Below, piece by piece: positions 52,068 through 61,347 of a DNA stretch of 64,000 bases. The position numbers and the translations under genes are program-made. Each line of letters begins with the position of its first letter. The stretch's first letter is position 1. The notes below the pieces were generated by a model. That model was not told where the DNA came from and searched no databases. It was given only the letters and a program-made list of their open reading frames with translations. The DNA is from Cyanobacterium sp. HL-69 (GTDB lineage: Bacteria; Cyanobacteriota; Cyanobacteriia; Cyanobacteriales; Cyanobacteriaceae), in NCBI GenBank assembly GCA_002813895.1, contig CP024912.1, positions 744,001 to 808,000 of the forward strand. Direction: 5' to 3'.

Positions 52068-53723
52068 TTACTTAACCGCCACATCTGCCAACATATCAGA
52101 GATAGTTTCCTCCTCATAACCAGCTTCCTCATCAATACCATAATCATAAGGGCCACTCCATAAAACAGGCTCTTCCTCAAAGTTTTCAATGATAGGAGGA
52201 GACGCAGTTTGCCATTCTAGGGTAAGAGCACGCCAAGGATTACGCTCGGCTTGAGTACCTTTAAACAAACTCCACGCTACATTGATCACGAAAGGAAGGG
52301 TAGATATGGCCATGGTATAAGCCCCAGCGGTACTAAGAAGATTTAAGGGTTGAAATTCGATGTCATATAGGGCGATACGGCGATTCATTCCCATTAAACC
52401 TAGCTGGTGCATGGGCATAAAGGTAAGGTTTAAACCCACAAAGGTAAGGATAAAGTGTAGTTGTCCTAAACCTTCATTATAGTTTTTCCCTGTCATTTTG
52501 GGAAACCAGTGGTAAAAACCAGAAAATAGGGCGAGGGCTGAACCTCCAAACAATACATAGTGGAAATGTCCCACAATAAAGTAAGTATCATGGACATGAA
52601 TATCGAAGGGTACAGAAGCTACCATTACTCCTGTGATGCCGCCGATAAGGAAGGATGACAGAAAACCAATGGAGAATAGCATGGGGCTATTGAGTTCGAT
52701 TTTTCCGCCCCACATGGTGGCACACCAGCTAAATACTTTAATGCCTGTGGGTACAGCGATTAACATGGTGGTTGCCATGAAAAACATCCTTAACCATCCA
52801 GGAGTACCACTGGTAAACATATGGTGAGCCCAGACGATTAACCCTAAAAAGCTGATGGCTAAACTGGAATAGGCGATCGCACGATAGCCAAAAATAGGTT
52901 TTCTCGAATGGACAGGAATTACCTCGGAGACAATGCCAAAGAAGGGCAAAATCATGATATACACCGCAGGGTGAGAGTAAAACCAAAATAGGTGTTGATA
53001 AACTACAGGATCTCCACCACCAGAGGGATTAAAGAAATTTGTCCCTGCCATCAAGTCAAAAGAAAGGAGAATCAACGCCCCTGCTAAAACGGGAGTAGAA
53101 AGTAAAATGAGGGCAGAAGTTGCCAACATAGCCCAACAAAATAGGGGCATACTGTGCAAATCCATATCCTTCATGCGCATCTTTAAGATGGTAGTGGCAA
53201 AATTAATTCCCCCTAAGATAGACGATGTACCCAACAATAAGAGGCTTAAAATCCAAAACTCCTCTCCCCATTTCCCCGTCATCAAACTGAGGGGAGGGTA
53301 AGAAGTCCAACCCGATTGGGGCGCCCCCACAAGGAAGCTACTTAATAATAAAATACCCCCTGGAGGAATCATCCAAAAGGCGATCGCATTTAAGCGAGGA
53401 AAAGCCATATCATCCGTACCAATCATCAACGGAATTAGATAATTAGCAAAAGCCGCCCCCGCAGGTACAATCCATAAAAAGATCATAATCGTACCATGAA
53501 GCGTAAAAATCTGATTATACAACTCAGGGGAGACAAAATCAGGGTCAGGGGTAGCCAACTCCGTGCGTACTACCTCCGCAAAAGCTCCGCCGATGAAATA
53601 AAACAAAAATGAAGTTACCAGATACTGAATACCGATTACTTTGTGATCGGTATTAAAGGTAAAGTAATCAATTAATTTACGCTCCTTATGGTGCGTATTT
53701 TCCGAAATACTGTTTGTCGTCAT
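52068..53723 (-). CDS. ctaD: Cytochrome c oxidase subunit I
   Basis: The catalytic subunit reduces oxygen to water and pumps protons. The 551-residue protein has 12 membrane helices and heme/copper ligands: His in TLHGTIMIF, HPAVYIMILPFFGIVSEV (His and Tyr that cross-link at CuB), AHHMFTSGTP (two CuB His) and DTYFIVGHFHYV (two heme His). All are intact, so an aa3-type terminal oxidase is expected in the thylakoid or cytoplasmic membrane. It lies 143 bp downstream of ctaC in the same operon. Confidence 0.97.
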   Translation of the reverse strand: MTTNSISENTHHKERKLIDYFTFNTDHKVIGIQYLVTSFLFYFIGGAFAEVVRTELATPDPDFVSPELYNQIFTLHGTIMIFLWIVPAGAAFANYLIPLMIGTDDMAFPRLNAIAFWMIPPGGILLLSSFLVGAPQSGWTSYPPLSLMTGKWGEEFWILSLLLLGTSSILGGINFATTILKMRMKDMDLHSMPLFCWAMLATSALILLSTPVLAGALILLSFDLMAGTNFFNPSGGGDPVVYQHLFWFYSHPAVYIMILPFFGIVSEVIPVHSRKPIFGYRAIAYSSLAISFLGLIVWAHHMFTSGTPGWLRMFFMATTMLIAVPTGIKVFSWCATMWGGKIELNSPMLFSIGFLSSFLIGGITGVMVASVPFDIHVHDTYFIVGHFHYVLFGGSALALFSGFYHWFPKMTGKNYNEGLGQLHFILTFVGLNLTFMPMHQLGLMGMNRRIALYDIEFQPLNLLSTAGAYTMAISTLPFVINVAWSLFKGTQAERNPWRALTLEWQTASPPIIENFEEEPVLWSGPYDYGIDEEAGYEEETISDMLADVAVK

Positions 53724-53866
53724 AAAAAAAATATTGCTATGAAAAATTTTGAGAAACTACAAAAGATTATTAACGAGAAAGTTTAGGTATGATACTGAGG
53801 ATTAAAAATGTAGAAAAATAAAAATGTTTTCACAAAAAAACAGTTAATACAGACACTACACTAAGA

Positions 53867-54832
53867 TCATAAAACCTCATAATTGTCAATTATCAATTGT
53901 TTCAAAACATCCTCATCAATACCTAAATGATGGGAGTGCATTTCTAAACGACTTTCATACGTCATCGGTGCCGATAAACTTGCTATGGTATCAGCCTTTT
54001 CTTGGGCATTAGCGAAAGTATTATCCTGTACCCATTGCTCATACTCCTCCTCACTATGGACATAGAGGAAAGTTTTCATACCACCATGGTAAGGGCCACA
54101 CAACTCCGCACAAATAATAGGATATTTACCCTCCCTATTGGCGGTAAAAGTCAAATTAGAATCCCTACCCGGTAAAACATCTTGTTTTAACCTAAGCTGA
54201 GGTACCCAAAAAGCATGGATAACATCCCCAGCCTTCATGTTTAACTTAACCCGCTTATTTACAGGCACATGAAGTTCCCCAGAAACAATGCCATTATCCT
54301 GCCCCGTAAAAATCCAAGCATACTGAATCCCATTAACATCCACCTCCATATCAGCATTAGCATTACCAATGCCTAAAGATAAATGTCCTTGGTGAGGATT
54401 ATAGGCAACCATTTTTCCTTGATTGCTACCCTGGGCCATCTGCATTTCTTGGGGATAATCTCTGGAAGTTTCAGGATCTAAACCCCCCAAACCGTTATAT
54501 ACTTCAAAACTATATAATGCCAAAATAAAGACAATTACCGTAGGAATAGCAGTCCAGACAATCTCTAGGGGTACATTTCCTTCGATGCCTGGCCCATCGG
54601 TTTGATCTCCTTTTTTACGCCTAAATTTGATCATGCAATAGACAATTACCCCTTCTACAATGAGGAATAATCCCGTGCCAATGGTCATCATTAGGTTAAA
54701 TAATTCGTCGACGTCTTGTGCTCCTTGAGATGCTTCTATGGGCATCAGACCATGATTTTGTCCGTACCACAAACTGATCAGGGTTAGAGCAATTCCTGCT
54801 ATCAGCGTGATAATATTACCTGGAATATTCAC
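53867..54832 (-). CDS. ctaC: Cytochrome c oxidase subunit II
   Basis: Subunit II accepts electrons from cytochrome c6 or plastocyanin at the CuA centre. The 321-residue protein has two N-terminal membrane helices (about 5-24 and 45-68) and a periplasmic cupredoxin domain; CAELCGPYHGGM supplies two Cys, a Glu, a His and a Met of CuA, with the second His in HAFWVPQLRLKQDV. The first residues form an uncleaved anchor without a lipidation Cys. It is the first gene of the operon. Confidence 0.96.
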   Translation of the reverse strand: MNIPGNIITLIAGIALTLISLWYGQNHGLMPIEASQGAQDVDELFNLMMTIGTGLFLIVEGVIVYCMIKFRRKKGDQTDGPGIEGNVPLEIVWTAIPTVIVFILALYSFEVYNGLGGLDPETSRDYPQEMQMAQGSNQGKMVAYNPHQGHLSLGIGNANADMEVDVNGIQYAWIFTGQDNGIVSGELHVPVNKRVKLNMKAGDVIHAFWVPQLRLKQDVLPGRDSNLTFTANREGKYPIICAELCGPYHGGMKTFLYVHSEEEYEQWVQDNTFANAQEKADTIASLSAPMTYESRLEMHSHHLGIDEDVLKQLIIDNYEVL

Positions 54833-54987
54833 AATTATTTATCCTAATCTTGTTCGATAATTTAATCATCTAGTTCCTAGGATAAGATAATTTTCTCGAT
54901 CTGTTACGGATTTATTATGTTTGTGTGACTATTCTTTAGGTTTTTTTTAGGTTGTGCCTTGGATTCAAGGGATATTGTTAAAAATAC

Positions 54988-56046
54988 TTATTTTGATGGT
55001 TCTACTAACAATCCTAAGTCAAGTAAGGACATTTGTTGTGGAGATGAATGGTGTTGTATTCTATGATCAGGATTAAAAAATTGCTCCTTAACCTGTTTTG
55101 CTATTTCCTCAACCATTGGAACAACTATTGAGTTTCCTACTCTGTTATAAAGTTTTCCCTTACTACCGACTAATTTAAAATTATCAGGAAAACCCATTAA
55201 GCGATAACATTCTCTGATGGTTAATTTTCTCACTTTTCCATCGTGTAGGATATAGTATCTACCTGCAGATTCTTGAGAAGATAAAGTCGGGTGAGTACCT
55301 TCGGAGGAGTAAATTCGGTTTGGCTGTTTATGTACTCTTGATAAATGCTTTGTGTTAGGACGGATGCCATTTACTCTTATCTTTTTATTCCTATAACCAG
55401 CAAAAATCAAGCCTGATACTTGTTGTTTAGGATTATTAATTAACGTATAATCTTCTTCTTTTAAATATTCAAATTCTTGTTTATTATCATCTTCTAAAAT
55501 ATCTTTAAGTTTTGGTGATGGAAGTTTTGTTAATCTACAAAAATCAAACTTTATATTATCTAAGAAGCCAATAATAATGGTTCTTTCTCTATTTTGTGGA
55601 ACTCCAAAATTAATGGCATTTAATAAACTCCAATTAGTTGTATAGCCCAGGCTATTTAAAGTTGTTAATACGATCGCCAAAGTTTTACCATTATCATGAT
55701 TCTTAAAGTGTTTTACATTTTCTAAAACGATAACTTTTGGTCTATGATATTCAACAATTTTAGCAATATCAAAAAATAAAGTTCCCCTAATATCATTAAA
55801 TCCTTTTTTTTCTCCAGCAATACTAAAAGGTTGGCAAGGAAATCCAGCTAGTAAAATATCAAAATGGGGAATTTCTTTAATGTTAATTGCTTGTATATCT
55901 CCTGCTGGTAATTCACCAAAATTATGAAAATACATCTCTCTGGCATGGGAATTCACTTCTGAGCTAAAAACACATTTAAACCCAATGTTTGCAAACCCTA
56001 TTCTAAACCCCCCTATTCCTGCAAATAAATCAATAAATTTATACAT
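54988..56046 (-). CDS. DNA (cytosine-5)-methyltransferase of a probable type II system
   Basis: The 352-residue protein has C5-methyltransferase motifs in canonical order: I (DLFAGIGGFRIGF), IV with catalytic Cys (GFPCQPFSIAGEKKG), VI (ENVKHF), VIII (QNRERTIIIGF), a short target-recognition region (about 210-280), IX (RKLTIRECYRLMGFPDNF) and X (GNSIVVPMVEEIA). The recognition site is not predictable by eye. It overlaps the upstream probable endonuclease gene by eight bases, so the two are translationally coupled. Confidence 0.93.
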   Translation of the reverse strand: MYKFIDLFAGIGGFRIGFANIGFKCVFSSEVNSHAREMYFHNFGELPAGDIQAINIKEIPHFDILLAGFPCQPFSIAGEKKGFNDIRGTLFFDIAKIVEYHRPKVIVLENVKHFKNHDNGKTLAIVLTTLNSLGYTTNWSLLNAINFGVPQNRERTIIIGFLDNIKFDFCRLTKLPSPKLKDILEDDNKQEFEYLKEEDYTLINNPKQQVSGLIFAGYRNKKIRVNGIRPNTKHLSRVHKQPNRIYSSEGTHPTLSSQESAGRYYILHDGKVRKLTIRECYRLMGFPDNFKLVGSKGKLYNRVGNSIVVPMVEEIAKQVKEQFFNPDHRIQHHSSPQQMSLLDLGLLVEPSK

Positions 56047-57148
56047 TATCTTCTAAGTTTTGTATTAGTTCACTCCATTTTTGTTTATGAATAATTTTTA
56101 ATTCTGAGTCATTTTCCATGAGATGAGAATATAGATTAATGAATTTATCTAAACTAGAAATTAATCTTAAGTAATATTTGAGTGTCGGAATTATTCCATT
56201 GACTATAATTTGACAGCCATGATTGTTTTTCACCTCATTGATAATATCATTAATAATATTAAAATCATCTTGCTTAACTTCTAAATACGATAGAATATAA
56301 TACCTTTCTGGATTATATTTTATAATTTTTTCTTGGGCAATTCTGACTATATTACCATCAATAGGTTTATCTAATTTAATTTCTAAAACTTCAAATAATT
56401 TTTCTTGCTTAATAATTTCAATATCTCCTGCACTTTTAGAACTTTTATCAGAAGCAGTATGACTTCCTAACGGTTTTAATTGACAGCCATTATATCTTGT
56501 CATTTCTTCCATTAAGATTTGATAAATACCATAAAAAGCCAATACTGGTAATTTAGAACCACCAAAAATGTTATAGTTAAAAGAAAATTGATAATTTAAA
56601 ACATTTATAACTTTAGAAATAGTTAGTTTATCTGGATTAATTAAAGGTTGAATAACAACTTCATTTTGTTTTTGAATATTAATTATTTTTTTAAATAATT
56701 CCACTAATATATATTTGGGATTAACTCTTTCAACTTCTATGGTATTAACTAATTCTAAAAATGCTTTTTTAACCTTTTTATTTCCTATTTTTCCTTGATA
56801 GTCTAAGGTGTAAGGATATGGTTGTTCTAATGAACGAGTTGTCCAACCACTTTCTCGCATTGCTGGTAAACCCAATTGTCTTAATGTTGGCGAGATATAT
56901 TTAGTATCAATAACTCTTCCTGAGAAACCATTTGCAATTTGTTTTTGATGATTCCTAATATCTTGTTGAGGATGTATAATTTTATAAATAGACAAGGTAA
57001 TTAAAACAGTATAAACAGCCTTTTGACTAAAACATTTTTCAGCAATAATCTTTATATTATTTAATGTTTTTTCATTGAATTCTGCTTTATAACAATTTCC
57101 TTGTTTTGCTTCATTATAAATAGATATTAATAGTTTTTTGTAGTTCAT
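56039..57148 (-). CDS. Probable type II restriction endonuclease of the PD-(D/E)xK superfamily
   Basis: The 369-residue protein (from ATG at 57148) has no strong family I can name. Near its C-terminal third, SAGDIEII is followed after a short stretch by FEVLEIKLDKPI, giving the spaced Asp and Glu-x-Lys of a PD-(D/E)xK nuclease, as in restriction enzymes. It overlaps the C5-methyltransferase gene by eight bases and its start overlaps the ABC-F stop in ATGA. The gene pair, with methyltransferase and AT-rich composition, supports the endonuclease call; cleavage activity is inferred, and it might instead be a nicking or inactive relic. Confidence 0.7.
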   Translation of the reverse strand: MNYKKLLISIYNEAKQGNCYKAEFNEKTLNNIKIIAEKCFSQKAVYTVLITLSIYKIIHPQQDIRNHQKQIANGFSGRVIDTKYISPTLRQLGLPAMRESGWTTRSLEQPYPYTLDYQGKIGNKKVKKAFLELVNTIEVERVNPKYILVELFKKIINIQKQNEVVIQPLINPDKLTISKVINVLNYQFSFNYNIFGGSKLPVLAFYGIYQILMEEMTRYNGCQLKPLGSHTASDKSSKSAGDIEIIKQEKLFEVLEIKLDKPIDGNIVRIAQEKIIKYNPERYYILSYLEVKQDDFNIINDIINEVKNNHGCQIIVNGIIPTLKYYLRLISSLDKFINLYSHLMENDSELKIIHKQKWSELIQNLEDNV

Positions 57149-59091
57149 TCTTCTAACATTTCTGATAGGGTCATCCATTTTTCTGTGGCGGTATCTAATT
57201 CTTTATTAATAGTGGACAATTCTTGAGTTAATTGTTGTAAGTCCTCGTAATCTATTTCTTTATTTTGATACAGTTTATTTTCTATATTCGCTTTTTCTTC
57301 TTCTAAATTGGGAATAATTTTATTCTCTAATTTGTCCAGTTCTCTGAGTTCAAAGTTAGATGGTTTTTTGTTTGATTTTTTATTTTTAGTTTCTTTTTTG
57401 TTACTATTTTCTTGTTTTTTCTTGTTTTTTTCAACGGCTTTAATTTCCTCTAATACTTCTTTTTCTCTGGCTTCTTGTCTTCTTTTATACTCTAAATAAA
57501 TGGAATAGTTACCTGGATATTGCTTTAATGTGCCGTCTTGTTGGAAAGCAAAAATTGTTTCAACGGTGCGATCTAAAAAGTAACGATCATGGGATACTAC
57601 TATGACACAACCTTTAAAAGATTCGATATATTCTTCTAAAACAGCGAGGGTTTGTACGTCTAAGTCGTTGGTAGGTTCATCGAGGATTAGTACGTTAGGA
57701 TTACTAATGAGCATCCTGAGCAAAAATAAGCGTCTTTTTTCTCCCCCTGATAGTTTCTCGATGGGGGCGTATTGTTGATTGGGGGTAAATAAAAATCTTT
57801 CGAGGAGTTGACCTGCACTAATTTGGCTACCGTCGGAGGTTTCGATGTAGGTGGCTACTTCTTTAATATATTCGATCGCCCTTAATTGATTTTCTTTAGC
57901 GGTAATTAAATCATCGGAATGTTGGTCAAAGTAACCAATTTTAATAGTACCCCCGATGTCCACATGACCATCGTCTGGCTCAATTTTACCCATGATCATA
58001 TTCATGAGGGTTGATTTTCCTACCCCATTTCCGCCGATAATGCCTACCCTGTCATCGGGTTCAAATATATAGGTAAAATCATTAATTAAAGTGCGATCGC
58101 CATAACTTTTGCCAATACCGTGTAACTCAATTACTTTTTTACCGATACGACGACTAGGGGTATCAATTTCCACCTTCCCTTGAGCCTTCCGAAACTGCTT
58201 ATCCTTCATGTCCGAGATGCGATCAATCCTTGCCTTTTGCTTCGTGCTACGAGCCTTAGGGCCTCTTTTAAGCCACTCCAACTCCCTGCGTAATACCCCT
58301 TGGTGTTTGCGCTGACTACTAGCATCAGACTCCTCTGCTAGGGCTTTTTTCTCAAGGTAATAACTATAATTTCCCGCATAACTAAAAATTTCTCCCCTAT
58401 CTACCTCTAATATACGGGTAGTTACTTGATCAAGAAAATAGCGATCGTGGGTAATGAGGAAAATCGCCCCCGTAAACTGTTTTAAATACTCCTGTAACCA
58501 CTCCACCGACTCCGCATCAAGATGGTTAGTAGGCTCATCCATTAATAATAAATCAGGTTCAGCCATCAACACCGAAGCTAGGGCAACCCGTTTACGATAA
58601 CCCCCCGACAGACTGCCCATTTTGGCATCAAAATCCTGAATCCCCAATTTATCAAGGATAATTTTGGCTTCTGCTTCCAGATTCCAAGCATTGTGACTGT
58701 CAATTTTTTCCGTAACCCTTGCCAATTGCCCCATCAACTGCTCTTGGGTGGCTTCATCTGCTTGGGCTATGTGGTGGGATAAATCCTCATATTCCTTTAT
58801 CCACTGCATTTGTTCCCCGCAATCAGCGAACACCTGTTCTAATACCGTATGGTCAGGGTTAATATCTGGTTGTTGGGGTAGATAGATAATTCTCCCCCCC
58901 GACTTTGTCACCATTTCTCCCCCGTCAGTGGGTTCAATTCCTGCCAACATTTTGAGGAGGGTTGACTTTCCAGCGCCATTCACCCCAATCAAGCCCACCT
59001 TGTCGTTATCTTCAATGCTGAAACTAGCATCCTTAATGATTTCTTTGATGCCAAAGTCTTTCTTGAGGGATTGAACAGTTAAAATGGTCAT
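57145..59091 (-). CDS. ABC-F family ATPase (Uup-like)
   Basis: ABC-F proteins bind the ribosome or other targets and hydrolyse ATP without a membrane domain. The 648-residue protein has two ABC cassettes: Walker A GVNGAGKSTLL near residue 38 and GGNGVGKSTLM near residue 353; signatures LSGGYRKRVALA and LSGGEKRRLFLL; Walker B LLLMDEPTNHL and LILDEPTNDL; and the ABC-F linker. A C-terminal Lys-rich region and coiled coil (about 545-640) resembles the DNA-binding domain of Uup, so Uup-type is likely. Its stop overlaps the endonuclease start as ATGA, tying expression together. Confidence 0.92.
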   Translation of the reverse strand: MTILTVQSLKKDFGIKEIIKDASFSIEDNDKVGLIGVNGAGKSTLLKMLAGIEPTDGGEMVTKSGGRIIYLPQQPDINPDHTVLEQVFADCGEQMQWIKEYEDLSHHIAQADEATQEQLMGQLARVTEKIDSHNAWNLEAEAKIILDKLGIQDFDAKMGSLSGGYRKRVALASVLMAEPDLLLMDEPTNHLDAESVEWLQEYLKQFTGAIFLITHDRYFLDQVTTRILEVDRGEIFSYAGNYSYYLEKKALAEESDASSQRKHQGVLRRELEWLKRGPKARSTKQKARIDRISDMKDKQFRKAQGKVEIDTPSRRIGKKVIELHGIGKSYGDRTLINDFTYIFEPDDRVGIIGGNGVGKSTLMNMIMGKIEPDDGHVDIGGTIKIGYFDQHSDDLITAKENQLRAIEYIKEVATYIETSDGSQISAGQLLERFLFTPNQQYAPIEKLSGGEKRRLFLLRMLISNPNVLILDEPTNDLDVQTLAVLEEYIESFKGCVIVVSHDRYFLDRTVETIFAFQQDGTLKQYPGNYSIYLEYKRRQEAREKEVLEEIKAVEKNKKKQENSNKKETKNKKSNKKPSNFELRELDKLENKIIPNLEEEKANIENKLYQNKEIDYEDLQQLTQELSTINKELDTATEKWMTLSEMLEE

Positions 59092-59167
59092 GCTTAATTA
59101 TGGTAACGGGAAACTTGTCTCTAGTTTATATTAATCTTCCATTATTTGTAAGGCATTTATTCTCTAG

Positions 59168-59187
59168 CAAAGAGTTTAAACCCCTTA
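59168..59187. repeat. Diverged CAAGGGG-type palindrome
   Basis: CAAAGAGTTTAAACCCCTTA retains the centre of the repeat found at 9447 but has lost part of the left arm. It lies between the photolyase and ABC-F genes. Confidence 0.4.
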
Positions 59188-59241
59188 TCAAATAACTAGC
59201 TTAAAATGATTTTTTGTACTCTATTATTAGACACAATAAAA

Positions 59242-60672
59242 CTATGACTTGACTTGAGCGTATAAAGCCTTAAACTTTCTTTGTTGCTCTTTATGATCAA
59301 CTATGGGGGTTACATATGCGTAGCTCCTCGCATCCATAGGCAGTATCTTACCTGTTACCAGCTCCCCCGTATCTAAAGAGCTAATTTCGGGCAACCATTG
59401 GCGAATATACTGGGCTTCTGGGTCGAATTTTTGGGCTTGGGAAGAGGGGTTAAAAATTCGCAGGGGTTTGGGATCCATTCCACTGGATGCACTCCACTGC
59501 CAACCGCCATTATTAGCAGCCAAGTCACCGTCATAGAGTTTTTGCATGAAGTATTTTTCCCCCCAACGCCAATCAATAATTAAGTCTTTGGTAAGAAAAC
59601 TGGCGACTATCATGCGACAGCGATTGTGCATCCAGCCTGTTTCGTTTAGTTGACGCATGGCAGCATCTACGATGGGATAACCTGTTTTGCCTTCACACCA
59701 TGCTTGAAATTTTTTCTCGTCATTTTCCCAAGGAAAGTTTTTGAAATGTTCTCTATATGCCCCTTGGGCTAATTCAGGGAAGAAGTATAGGCAATGTTGA
59801 TAAAATTCTCGCCATGCTAATTCTTTCCGCCATGCGGTGATGTTTTCCCTTGCTTCATCACTCTGGGTGTTTTCCCATTCTGCGACGGTTTTTTGCCAAA
59901 TAGTCCTAGGTGCGATCGCACCAAATTTAAGAGCAGCACTTAATAAAGAAGTACCATCAACCGCAGGGAAATTACGATTCTCATCATAGTTTACCAGTAA
60001 ATCAGAACAAAAATAATCTAATCTTTTTAAAGCTGCATTTTCTCCGGGGGATAACACCAAATTTCTTTGCCAACCATAACCCAATTCCTCTGCGGTAGGT
60101 AAATCAATTGCCCCCATTTTTTTGACTATTTTTTGTTCATTTTCATCCAAACCAATTAACGATGAAGGAGCAGTAAAAGGCAGCTGTTTTTCTAGTTTTT
60201 CCCAGCTACGCCAAAAAGGTCCATACACGGTATAGGGAGTGTTATTGCTTTTGGTTAAAACATCTCCGGGGGGGTGCATTAATTGATCCCAAAAAACGTT
60301 ATAGTTTATGTTTTGTTTTTTTAAAATACTAGCAATTTCCCTATCTCTATTTCTACTATAAGGCTCTACATCTTTATTCCAAAAAATTGATTCAACTTGT
60401 AATTTATCAGCTAATTCAGGAAGAATAATTGTAGGATTACCTCTAAATATTAGAAAATTTCCTCCCCTTTCTTGGTAGTTTTTTCTCAATTCATCTAAAC
60501 AACCAAGCATATATTCTATTCTTGCTGGTGCTATATCATCTCTATTTAATATATTTGTATCTAAACAAAATACTCCAACTATCTTTTTACTTTTTTTATT
60601 AGCTTCATACAGGGCTAAATTGTCATTTATTCTTAAGTCTTTTCGATGCCATAATAAAATTAAATTATTCAT
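59242..60672 (-). CDS. phr: Deoxyribodipyrimidine photolyase (class I CPD type)
   Basis: This light-driven repair enzyme splits cyclobutane pyrimidine dimers in DNA. The 476-residue protein has the N-terminal antenna-binding alpha/beta domain (WHRKDLRINDNLAL at the start) and the FAD-binding C-terminal domain with WRKELAWREFYQHCL, WCEGKTGYPIVDAAMRQL, TGWMHNRCRMIVASFL and LDGD-like LYDGDLAANNGGWQWSASSG. These are the typical class I CPD photolyase motifs. It is monocistronic, upstream of the ABC-F gene on the same strand with a 150-bp gap. Confidence 0.94.
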   Translation of the reverse strand: MNNLILLWHRKDLRINDNLALYEANKKSKKIVGVFCLDTNILNRDDIAPARIEYMLGCLDELRKNYQERGGNFLIFRGNPTIILPELADKLQVESIFWNKDVEPYSRNRDREIASILKKQNINYNVFWDQLMHPPGDVLTKSNNTPYTVYGPFWRSWEKLEKQLPFTAPSSLIGLDENEQKIVKKMGAIDLPTAEELGYGWQRNLVLSPGENAALKRLDYFCSDLLVNYDENRNFPAVDGTSLLSAALKFGAIAPRTIWQKTVAEWENTQSDEARENITAWRKELAWREFYQHCLYFFPELAQGAYREHFKNFPWENDEKKFQAWCEGKTGYPIVDAAMRQLNETGWMHNRCRMIVASFLTKDLIIDWRWGEKYFMQKLYDGDLAANNGGWQWSASSGMDPKPLRIFNPSSQAQKFDPEAQYIRQWLPEISSLDTGELVTGKILPMDARSYAYVTPIVDHKEQQRKFKALYAQVKS

Positions 60673-61347
60673 AAATATTCTCTGGTTTTGTCAAATTTTA
60701 TCATATTATGTATATTCATATTTTTTAAAATAAATATATTTGTCAACACAGATGTTTTACTTTTAAAAAACATAGCTTTTCTATATATTTTTACTATAAA
60801 CACTTATGGAAAAGCGATAATTATTCTTTTATAAGAGACTTTTTTTAATCATAAAATTAGTAAATATATAATTTGTTGTGTATCCTAATATTTATAGTAA
60901 TAATCAATGATTTATCACAGAATAACTCTCTCTAGTTTTCAAGGAGAGGGCTTATTAAGTAGGTTGGCGAAATTAATTATAGCTCTTATTTTATTAAGAC
61001 TCTTATGAACAAGGGGTTTAAACCTCTTGCCTACATCGATTTAATTATGCCCACTTACTTATTTTGAAAAAACAATCAGTACAATATTTTTTACTTTAAA
61101 TCTTTTTTCTATGAAATGGCCATAATATATTTGTTTATGCTCTCATCAATAATAAGAATAAAGGTTCATGAATTGTGTTAAACTTAATTCTCAAATCTAT
61201 AACTGCTCCCGTCAACTATGAACCATAGGCATTTATTTAACTATTTATTGTTCACGAGTTTTCACATTTAATCTCTTACTTTTTTAGTCCAGCATATTCT
61301 TACATAACCCTATCTATAATAAAATATAATTATTTACTGTCAATATC
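60673..61347. other. 675-bp intergenic region with a MITE-like element
   Basis: The photolyase and the long plus-strand gene at 61348 diverge from this region. It contains the 106-bp element at 60956-61061; the rest is AT-rich, and I see no gene, tRNA or clear promoter. Confidence 0.6.
60956..61061. mobile_element. 106-bp MITE-like element, copy B
   Basis: It has the same length, ends (TAAGTAGGTTGGC and inverted CACTTACTTA) and central palindrome (one mismatch, CAAGGGGTTTAAACCTCTTG) as copy A at 36271, differing at only a few positions. That two distant 106-bp copies remain so similar suggests recent dispersal by transposition or strong constraint. Confidence 0.75.
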
